Assembly (NCBI GenBank): GCA_049522565.1
Contig: JBEKNT010000010.1
Span: forward strand, 1-40,247
Length of the DNA: 40,247 nt
From: JASHVB01 sp049522565
GTDB taxonomy: Bacteria; Pseudomonadota; Alphaproteobacteria; Acetobacterales; Acetobacteraceae
Direction: 5' to 3'
The position numbers and the translations under genes are program-made. Numbering within the stretch: position 1 is the first letter of the stretch; each line of letters begins with the position of its first letter. Below, piece by piece: positions 22,095-28,563 of this stretch. The notes beneath the pieces were generated by a model, which was given only the letters and a program-made list of their open reading frames with translations, had not been told where the DNA came from and searched no databases.

Positions 22095-22876
22095 AGGACG
22101 CGGTTTTAATGACCCCGGCGAGTTTCGATCAAAGGGAAACGCATCGGCGATCGCTGTTCTCGCGCACCTGGGTTGAATTGATTCCCAAGGTCTTCGAGGA
22201 CGTGCCAAAATATTACCGTTTCGGGAATATCGTTGCGAGTTGGGGTCTATGGGAATTATGGGTTTGGCAGTTCGTCAGGACGATAGAGCTGCAACCCGGC
22301 TACCGGGCGCTTGATGTCTGCGCCGGTACCAACGACGTCGGCATCAGGCTGTTGCGCAAACAGCCCGACATTGCCGTCACGGCGATCGATCGCAGCAGGG
22401 AGATGCAGCAAGAGGGACAGAATCGCGCCAGCCGATATGGCGTGCGTGTCGAAAGCGTGATCCACGACGTGCATGAGCTGCCGTTTCCGGACAATTCGTT
22501 CGATGTCGTTACATTGCAGGCGGCGTCGCGCCATCTGCAATTGGACAAGGTATTGCCGGAGATCCTGCGCGTGCTGAAACCGGGCGGCAATTTCTATCAC
22601 TGCGACATGCTGAAACCAAGTTCGCGCATTGTCGAATGGCTTTATCTGCGCTTCTTGCGGCTTGCGGTGGCCTGGACCGCGCTGGTCTTCGAATCGACCA
22701 AAGCATCCAGGGACTGCTGTGACTATTTCAAGGATGCGATCACGCATTTCTATACCCCGGAAGAGCTGTCCGAGGTGTTCCGCCTGGTCGGCTTCACCAA
22801 TGTGACCTGCAAAAAGAGCATTTGGGGAGGCATGGTCGGCTACCACAAATCGCAACGTGGCTCGTCTGGCGCGTAG
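22091..22876 (+). CDS. UbiE/MenG-like class I SAM methyltransferase
   Basis: A 261-residue methyltransferase. The SAM-binding motif I is LDVCAGTNDVGIRLL, followed by AIDRSREM (acidic-loop motif II), the ELPFPDNSFDVVTL block and ILRVLKPGGNF, in the order found in UbiE/Coq5/MenG, the C-methylases of ubiquinone and menaquinone. The N-terminus (RTWVELIPKVFEDVPKYYRF, ASWGLWELWVWQF) parallels the UbiE start that positions the quinone ring. The C-terminal part (residues 175-260) differs, with YFKDAITHFYTPEEL. I infer a special quinone methylase tied to this electron-transfer operon; a RquA-like role is possible but not supported by a motif I can verify. AGGAGG precedes the ATG. The first 200 bases are more AT-rich than the neighbours. 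Confidence 0.75.
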   Translation: MKDAVLMTPASFDQRETHRRSLFSRTWVELIPKVFEDVPKYYRFGNIVASWGLWELWVWQFVRTIELQPGYRALDVCAGTNDVGIRLLRKQPDIAVTAIDRSREMQQEGQNRASRYGVRVESVIHDVHELPFPDNSFDVVTLQAASRHLQLDKVLPEILRVLKPGGNFYHCDMLKPSSRIVEWLYLRFLRLAVAWTALVFESTKASRDCCDYFKDAITHFYTPEELSEVFRLVGFTNVTCKKSIWGGMVGYHKSQRGSSGA

Positions 22877-23257
22877 GCAGACCGGCCGCCGGGAGGCCGG
22901 CGCAACAGATTGCCGGGACGCCGCAGGGCCTGGTGCGGCCTGCACGCCGCCGCCTGACCGCCGCCGTCGCGCGACCGCGGACGATGCAGCCGGGCCCGGC
23001 GGCCAGCGTCGCGCCGATCTGTCGCGCAGCTTCCGCGGAAAACGCCCGAAAGCTCGCCCCTCGGTGAGGCGCCCGCGCCGCAACAAGACGTATTCCGCAC
23101 GCCGGGCTTCGTCGTGACCGCAGCAGCGCAGGAGGGCGTTGCTGTCGGCGCCCGGGTGGCCGCACCAACCGCCAGGGCCGGCCACGATGCCCGCGATGCG
23201 TACGATCAACCCGCGCGGACGTGTCGGGCCAGGCGACCGTGGTTCAGCCGGCCGGCG
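22877..23257. other. Convergent intergenic interval with one GC hairpin
   Basis: CCGGCC (22882) pairs with GGCCGG (ending 22900) just after the methyltransferase stop and may end the plus-strand operon, although no T-run follows. The remaining 350 bases are very GC-rich. Open frames exist on both strands but show no start site, domain or family pattern, so I call no gene. Confidence 0.5.
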
Positions 23258-23665
23258 TCAGTTGTCTTTGGCCCCCTGGCGGATCCAGGTGCGGATGGTG
23301 TCACGTTCCCCGACCGGTAGCTGCTTTTTGCCGTGCGGCATGCGAAGCGCCGGACTCGCCCGCCAATCGAGCAACCACATCAGGTTGCTGTTGTCCGGGT
23401 CGCCGGGAACGATCATGGGCCCGTACTTGGTACCTTTCATGATGTCCTGGTAGCTCGTCAGGACGAGCCCGCTGGCCTTGGCGCCTTCACCGCCCGGCGC
23501 GTGGCACTCCGCGCAGTGCACCTGGAATATGGGGAGCACGTCTTCCTTGAAGCTCACCGGCGGTTCCGCGGCCTTGGCCGAAGACAAGGGGCCCGACAGG
23601 CCAAGGCCGCACAACGCGCCCGTGGCGATCGCAACCGACAAAGCCGCAGCGTAACGTCTACTCAT
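23258..23665 (-). CDS. Periplasmic monoheme cytochrome, PSCyt1-like
   Basis: A 135-residue exported cytochrome. A signal peptide (ALSVAIATGALCGLGLSGPL, cleavage after AKA) leads to VSFKEDVLPIFQVHCAECH, the usual entry of planctomycete-type cytochrome C domains (PSCyt1), with one CAECH heme site. The following SGLVLTSYQDIMKGTKYGPM, PGDPDNSNLMWLL and RMPHGKKQLP blocks are typical; the Met of RMPHG is the likely second heme ligand. Start at 23665 because AGAGGA precedes it. It is the last gene of a minus-strand set of five heme proteins and would carry electrons in the periplasm. Confidence 0.85.
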   Translation of the reverse strand: MSRRYAAALSVAIATGALCGLGLSGPLSSAKAAEPPVSFKEDVLPIFQVHCAECHAPGGEGAKASGLVLTSYQDIMKGTKYGPMIVPGDPDNSNLMWLLDWRASPALRMPHGKKQLPVGERDTIRTWIRQGAKDN

Positions 23666-23791
23666 GACAGCGTCCTCTTGAACGGCGGTAATCCGGGTGC
23701 CGGCAGCAACGGATGTCCGGCGGGCTCTCATGGGCCACCTTGCCTCAGTCGTGTGGGGTTTCGCAACGCCCCCGGGGTTCCTCCGCTCCGA

Positions 23792-24577
23792 TCAGTCGCG
23801 CTTCGGGAGATCGCCCGACCGCTCCAGGACCATCCGCGGCGGCCTGGAGAACCACAGTTGATACATCGTTACCAGCCACATGAAGGCGAAGCTCGCTGCC
23901 ATCAGCGCACCGCCGCCCATCACCACCCAGGCGAACGGATGGAACAGCTTGATGAAATACCACGAGCTGATATCCGAGATGGTGGCAACGAACGGCGTCA
24001 CGATGATGGCGCACTTCAACCATACGGGTCGGACATAGGCGTGGCTGAACATCCAACCCATGACGAAGAAGACCATCGTGATCGCAAACAGGTGGATGTG
24101 CGACACGCGGATCAGCGTGGCGACCGGTGTGCCGGTGTCCGCCTCCGTCACCTTTTTCACGTTGTCATAGCCGGTCAGGTTCGGAATATGCGGGTTGCTG
24201 CCGTCGTGGCAGATCAGGCAGCGTTTCTCGATGATCGGGTTGACCTCGCTGGTGAACGCCGCGCGCGTGACGCCCTGGTGCAGCCAGTTGATGATGGGCG
24301 CGCTTTCGTCGGGCGGCAGCATGGTCCGCATCGGACCGCTCAAGGCCGCCTCGAGACGCGAAGCCTGGCCGCTGCCGGAATAGGCGACGACGAGATCCTG
24401 ATAGGACAGCATCCAAGGGCTTCCCCCGGCCTGCCCGGCATAGGTCACGAATATCAGCGTCAGGGCGAACAGGTAGCCGAGCGCGAGCACCACCAATGTC
24501 GCGGTGAACAATGTGCGCTGGCTGTACGGCATCTCCGAGAAATGGTGAAACATCGGGTGCAGCGGTGGGCCACTCAT
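23792..24577 (-). CDS. Membrane-bound monoheme cytochrome with four helices
   Basis: A 261-residue protein. The first helix (TLFTATLVVLALGYLFALTL) is followed by a periplasmic domain of about 110 residues with one c-type heme site (EKRCLICHDGSNPHIPNL), then three helices (HIHLFAITMVFFVMGWMFSH; IIVTPFVATISDISSWYFIK; WVVMGGGALMAASFAFMWLV). Histidines at helix ends (VSHIHLF, FSHAYVRP, KLFHPF) could bind an additional heme b, so it might be a small quinol:cytochrome c module; that is inference. The domain between helices 1 and 2 resembles other monoheme domains in the same set. I know no characterised member. It lies 123 bp after the nearest cytochrome gene on the same strand. Confidence 0.75.
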   Translation of the reverse strand: MSGPPLHPMFHHFSEMPYSQRTLFTATLVVLALGYLFALTLIFVTYAGQAGGSPWMLSYQDLVVAYSGSGQASRLEAALSGPMRTMLPPDESAPIINWLHQGVTRAAFTSEVNPIIEKRCLICHDGSNPHIPNLTGYDNVKKVTEADTGTPVATLIRVSHIHLFAITMVFFVMGWMFSHAYVRPVWLKCAIIVTPFVATISDISSWYFIKLFHPFAWVVMGGGALMAASFAFMWLVTMYQLWFSRPPRMVLERSGDLPKRD

Positions 24578-24700
24578 GATCGATTCTCTTGGTCAGTTCG
24601 GCCGGAATGCGACGACACAGCCACGCGGCATCCCGGGCCGGAACACCGGCGGTGCGTGCAGCCTGCGGTCCGCCAGAACACCGCGTTCGCTGTCCTGACG

Positions 24701-25006
24701 CTACTTGAGCGAAGCATAGTAGGCGGCCAGATTCGCCATGTCGTCAGCGCTGAGCGAGCCGGCCTGAGCCTTCATCATCGCGTTGTCGCGCTTGCCGGAC
24801 TGGTAGTCCTGTAGCGCCTGGACGAAGTGTGCGGGATCGACTCCCGCCAGCTTGGGAGCCACTTGCGTTCCCTGCCCGTCGGGTCCGTGGCACATGGCGC
24901 AGGCCGTCGCCTTGGCCTTGCCTGCCGCGGCATCACCGGCGGCCTGCGCGGCGCCGGCGAGCCCGACCGATCCGACAATCACTGCGGTCAACAACATACG
25001 GTTCAT
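24701..25006 (-). CDS. Small class I cytochrome c (tandem copy 2)
   Basis: A 101-residue periplasmic cytochrome with signal peptide (MLLTAVIVGSVGLAGAAQA) and mature part of about 79 residues. The heme site is CAMCH, the distal ligand is probably a Met in DNAMMKAQAG, and the end AAYYASLK is the class I C-terminal helix. It is about 70 percent identical by eye to the next gene upstream, with matching length and ends, so the two arose by tandem duplication. AAGGAG precedes the ATG. A periplasmic shuttle between the inner-membrane complex and the outer-membrane decaheme is a natural role. Confidence 0.9.
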   Translation of the reverse strand: MNRMLLTAVIVGSVGLAGAAQAAGDAAAGKAKATACAMCHGPDGQGTQVAPKLAGVDPAHFVQALQDYQSGKRDNAMMKAQAGSLSADDMANLAAYYASLK

Positions 25007-25161
25007 CGTTCAGCTCCTTGCAAGCGATTGCTAATCCCGGTTCATCGGCCGGGCGAAATCGGCAGGTGGATAACGGTCCTTGCCCTCTCACACCTCGTTG
25101 CCGACCGCGCACCCGGCCGGGCGGCACGGCCCATCCGGTGTCCCCGAGCCCCCCTGTCGTG

Positions 25162-25467
25162 CTACTTGAGCGACGCGTAGTAGGCAGCGAGATTCGCGAT
25201 ATCGTCGGCGCTGAGCTGGCTGGCCGCATTCTTCATCATCGCGTTGTCGCCCTTGCCGGCCTTGTAGTTGTTCATCGCCAGGATGAACTTGGCCTGGTCC
25301 TCGCCCGCCAGCTTGGGACCCATCTGGGTTCCCGCCCCATCGGGTCCGTGGCACATGGCGCAGCTTGTCGCCTTGGCCTTGCCCGCCGCGGCGTCGCCGG
25401 CGGCCTGCGCCGTGCCGGCGATCGCCACCGCGCCGACAATCAATGCGGTCAGCACCATACGGTTCAT
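25162..25467 (-). CDS. Small class I cytochrome c (tandem copy 1)
   Basis: A 101-residue cytochrome c with signal peptide (MVLTALIVGAVAIAGTAQA), CAMCH heme site, the GTQMGPKLAGEDQAKFI segment and Met ligand candidates in DNAMMKNAAS. It is the paralogue of the gene at 24701. Differences concentrate on the surface: this copy has more Lys/Glu/Asp around residues 50-70, which may set different partners. AGGAG precedes the start. It lies 39 bp after the tetraheme gene and is likely in the same transcript. Confidence 0.9.
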   Translation of the reverse strand: MNRMVLTALIVGAVAIAGTAQAAGDAAAGKAKATSCAMCHGPDGAGTQMGPKLAGEDQAKFILAMNNYKAGKGDNAMMKNAASQLSADDIANLAAYYASLK

Positions 25468-25506
25468 GCTTCGACTCCTGTCGTGGTTGCTGGAATTCTC
25501 ATACGC

Positions 25507-26778
25507 CTATCGGGGCGGTATCGGCACGTAAACGACGGCCTGTGACTTCTGGCGGGCATAGTACGCCGCCAGGTTTCTGACGTCACTTTCGGACAGCACC
25601 TCGGCCATCGCCGCCATTTCCGGGCTACGGCGCACACCCGTCCGGTAGGCGTCCAATACCTTCGCCAGATACCCCTCGTTCTGGGCGGCCAGGGCCGGGA
25701 TGCGCGGATCGGTGCTGTTGCCGTTGACGCCATGGCAGCGGTCGCATCGCTCCGCCCATTGCGGGGCGGTCAGCGGCTTGCGTACATCCGGCTGCCGCGG
25801 CTCCTGGGCGGCATAGAACGCGGCCAGATTCTTGATCGCATTGTCGTTCAGTGAGGCCGACAGCGCCTTCATCGTCGTGTTGCCGCGCGTGCCGTCCTTG
25901 TAGGCGTGCAGCGCGGCGGCCAGGTACTGGGCGTCCTGGCCAGCCAGGCTCGGCGAGGAGGGATTGCCGCTGACACCGTCGGCGCCGTGGCAGGCGGCGC
26001 ACGGCGCTGAAAGCGCCTGGCCTGCTCCCGCGTCGCCGGCGGCCGGGGTTTGCGCCCGGGCAGGCTTTTGCAGCGCGTAGAACAACCCGATGTTGTCCAG
26101 GTTGGCGTCGCCGATCGGCGTGAGCATGGCCTTCATGGTGTCGTTCTTGCGCTCGCCGCTCTTGTAGGCAGCCATGGCGGTGACGAGGTATTTCGGCTCC
26201 TGGCCGACCAGGCTCGGTATGCCGGGCATCTTGCTGATGCCGATCTCGCCATGGCATCCGGCGCAGCCAGCCGCGGCGGCCTTGCCGGCCTGCATCGAGT
26301 CAACCTCGACCTTGGCATTGGCCGATGCCGGCGGTTGGGCCGGATCCAGGGTCGCATAGTACGCCGCCACATTGCTCAGGGCATCCGCGCTGAGGTAGGT
26401 GATGGCACCGTTCATCGTGTCATTGCCGCGCGCACCTGCCAGGTAGGCGCGCATCTCGCGGTAGAGATACGCGGCGCGCTGGCCGGCCAGATTGGGCACG
26501 TTGGCGATCGTGCTGATGCCGTCCTGGCCGTGACAATCCGCGCAGAAGCGCAGCGCAAGCTGCTTGCCTGCCGCGATATCCATCGAGTTGGCAGACAGCG
26601 GACGCAGTTCGTCACGGGTATTGGCCGGCGCCGCCGGCGTCGGCGCCTGCGCGACCGCGGAGGTGGCCACACACACCAGGATGGCAAGGGCGCCTGCCGC
26701 GATGACCGTGGCGTTTCGGGCGAACCGCCCGCCGGGCCGTGGCACGACGCTGCCGTTGCGAGAATGCAAGTCTCTCAT
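25507..26778 (-). CDS. Tetraheme protein of four fused class I cytochrome domains
   Basis: A 423-residue exported protein. After a signal segment (ATVIAAGALAILVCVATSAVA) come four cytochrome c553-like domains of about 85-95 residues with heme sites CADCH (79-83), CAGCH (172-176), CAACH (260-264) and CDRCH (345-349). Each has the pattern of GIS or GNP loop, PSLAGQ-type turn, YL...AY, NDTM or NTTM with the Met ligand, and an LAAYYA-type last helix; the fourth has SPEMAAMAEVL. Such beads-on-a-string proteins can span part of the periplasm. The start at 26778 is chosen from the signal peptide; the ribosome site is a weak GGGG. The frame is open upstream to 26982 without signal features. The gene heads the minus-strand cytochrome set. 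Confidence 0.88.
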   Translation of the reverse strand: MRDLHSRNGSVVPRPGGRFARNATVIAAGALAILVCVATSAVAQAPTPAAPANTRDELRPLSANSMDIAAGKQLALRFCADCHGQDGISTIANVPNLAGQRAAYLYREMRAYLAGARGNDTMNGAITYLSADALSNVAAYYATLDPAQPPASANAKVEVDSMQAGKAAAAGCAGCHGEIGISKMPGIPSLVGQEPKYLVTAMAAYKSGERKNDTMKAMLTPIGDANLDNIGLFYALQKPARAQTPAAGDAGAGQALSAPCAACHGADGVSGNPSSPSLAGQDAQYLAAALHAYKDGTRGNTTMKALSASLNDNAIKNLAAFYAAQEPRQPDVRKPLTAPQWAERCDRCHGVNGNSTDPRIPALAAQNEGYLAKVLDAYRTGVRRSPEMAAMAEVLSESDVRNLAAYYARQKSQAVVYVPIPPR

Positions 26779-27237
26779 GGAGCCCCCATAACGCCGATCT
26801 GTAAGGCGGTGCGGCGGAGCGTCGAAGTTGGCAGGGCAAACCGTGCCATCCGCAAGCTTCACCGGCAACTCATCGACGCACGTGTCCTGAACGATGCTCA
26901 TGACCAACGGACGGGATCGGTGGGTTGACGCATCGGGTTGTTCAGCCGCAACCGGGAGGCAGCGGACAATTTGCTTCGGCATGCTGTCAGCCTTCTCCGC
27001 GTCACCTGGTCGTTATCTCCACTTGCGGCCCGGCGGGCCGCCTGCGTTCTGTGCGCGTACCCGGACGATTCCAGGCCAGCGCCGCCTGCATGATCGGTCG
27101 GGAGGTGGCCAACCAGTAGCGCCAGATTGCGAGAATTTCATGATACCACACCGCGGCCCCGGCTCAAACCCATCCGAAATGACCGGCGCCGGGCGCCTGA
27201 CCGGGGCCAATCGTCAGATGGCGGCCCAGCGCCTGGG
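26779..27237. other. Leader region of the minus-strand cytochrome set
   Basis: About 460 bases without a supported gene. The open frame of the tetraheme gene extends to 26982 but lacks export features. The region includes copy B of the 39-bp block (27111-27148) and otherwise no FNR-type box or hairpin that I trust. Confidence 0.5.
27111..27148 (-). promoter_or_regulatory. Conserved upstream block, copy B (before the tetraheme gene)
   Basis: On the minus strand it reads TGGTATCATGAAATTCTCGC and then AATCTGGCGCTACTGGTT. It matches copy A (18423-18461) in order and orientation with one gap. It lies 333 bp before the tetraheme start and 90 bp behind the decayed MtrB-type gene. Confidence 0.55.
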
Positions 27238-27690
27238 TCAGAACCGGATGCGCAGGCCGGCACCGACACATGGATCGCGGCGTTTGGGCTCGAGGTGCCA
27301 GGCCGCAACGCGTTGGCGTACTGCGTGGCGCCGGCGGTGTACATGAAGTCCTTGTCGTTGGATTTTTCGAACGCGTCGCCGCAGGTCACGGTCAGGTCCG
27401 GGCGGAACGTGTAGTCGCCGCGTATCCGGATCATGGTCGGCATCGACGTCACGTCGGGCTGCGGCCGGAAGGTGAGGGCCGCGATGGTGGACGGGCGGGC
27501 AATGCTGCCACCGATCCGCGCCATGCCGTCACCCAAAGCACCGGCATTGTCGCCGTAGGACGAGGTGTGGTCGAAGCTGATCTTCAACGCATGCGGGATG
27601 ACCTGCCGGTCCGTCGTCAGCCCGAACGTCTGTGCCGCGTCCGTGGTGTTGGCTGTCCATGGTACATAGTAGCCGGTGCCGGCCGGGCCG
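27238..27690 (-). pseudogene. Remnant of a second MtrB/PioB-type porin (C-terminal part)
   Basis: The minus strand encodes about 150 codons that follow the C-terminal half of an MtrB-type barrel: YYVPWTANTTDAAQTFGLTT, VIPHALKISFDHTSSYGD, RIRGDYTFRPDLTVTCG and KDFMYTAGATQYANAL. The end is out of frame: after AIHVSV a one-base shift near 27260 is needed to read AGLRIRF and the stop at 27238, the normal closing strand. The N-terminal two thirds of the barrel and any start are missing. The intact barrel at 14441 has the matching segments EWQINPKLKLKGDYTISYG and PNYSVGMLMAGMKIKF. The remnant has no OmpA domain, so it represents the unfused form. Confidence 0.75.
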
Positions 27691-27873
27691 TAACCATCAC
27701 TTGCGCGACAGACTGCCGCACGCGCGAAGGCGCTGCCGTTCGACGGCAAGCGCGCGCGCCGGCGCTTGGATGGCTTGCGCGCGCTCAGTGTCGCGTCACT
27801 GCCTTGCGGCGTTGGCCCGCCCGCGCCGGTGCCGTGACTGCGACCAGCCTTGGCCGGGCCGACCGGGTGCCGG

Positions 27874-28401
27874 TCACACCGGCTCCAGGTGGCGCGCAAC
27901 AGGCGCAATGCCGGGCGCATCCGCATGACGGTGTGGTTGCGCGACAAGCGCATCGCACCAATGTCGCAAAAACATATCATCCGGCGACAGCCGGTCGAGC
28001 CAGCGCGGATCCAGGGTGTAGATCGTGCGCCCCGGCTCCTCCCGCTGCCGCGGCGGAGCGATCGGTCCGGCGCACGCCGGCAGGACTTCCACCTGAAGGG
28101 TCGTTCCGCTCATCGCCAATACCAGGCGGGACAGCAACCTGAAGCCGTGGGCGGTCAGCAACGCATAAAGCGCCGCCCGCAGCAGCTCCGCCTGAGCCGC
28201 GATCAGCGGCTGCGCTTCGAATATGACGGCGGCGCAGTGTTCTCGCGCACGCTGACGATCCCCGGTCCGTGCTAACGCAGCGGCTGCATCCAGCGCGGCT
28301 CGCGCAGCGCCTGCCATTGCCGCGTCCGAACCGGGACGTGGGCGATCCGGCCAAACCGCCCGGGTTCGCTTCTCTGGTTGCTGGTCTCGCATTGCATCCA
28401 C
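27874..28401 (-). CDS. Unknown protein upstream of the cytochrome set
   Basis: A possible 175-residue soluble protein without signal peptide, membrane helix or known domain. The middle (residues 28-110: ARAALDAAAALARTGDRQRA and AAQAELLRAALYALLTAHGF) is helical, rich in Ala and Leu, and the part after residue 115 has Pro, Arg and Trp (TIYTLDPRWLDRLSPDD). Codon use is like real genes nearby. The ATG at 28401 has no strong ribosome site, and internal starts at residues 4 and 29 are possible. It diverges from the GGDEF-EAL gene and points toward the barrel remnant. Confidence 0.5.
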   Translation of the reverse strand: MDAMRDQQPEKRTRAVWPDRPRPGSDAAMAGAARAALDAAAALARTGDRQRAREHCAAVIFEAQPLIAAQAELLRAALYALLTAHGFRLLSRLVLAMSGTTLQVEVLPACAGPIAPPRQREEPGRTIYTLDPRWLDRLSPDDMFLRHWCDALVAQPHRHADAPGIAPVARHLEPV

Positions 28402-28563
28402 ATCCCGCTCGGGTCACCGCCTCGTATGCGCGCCTGTGCAAGCACGCGGCACCGTTGTCGGACGGCGGCATTAAGCAGGTGTTAACGATGCACGCTTACA
28501 CCACGGTGTCGTTCGCCGGACCCGGGCCGGGGTGAAACCAAATAGCAACCGGAGTCGCGGTCT

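Noticed and set aside
22877..23257. Several open frames of 80-125 codons on both strands
   Set aside because: They lack ribosome sites and recognisable families and are expected by chance in DNA of this GC content.
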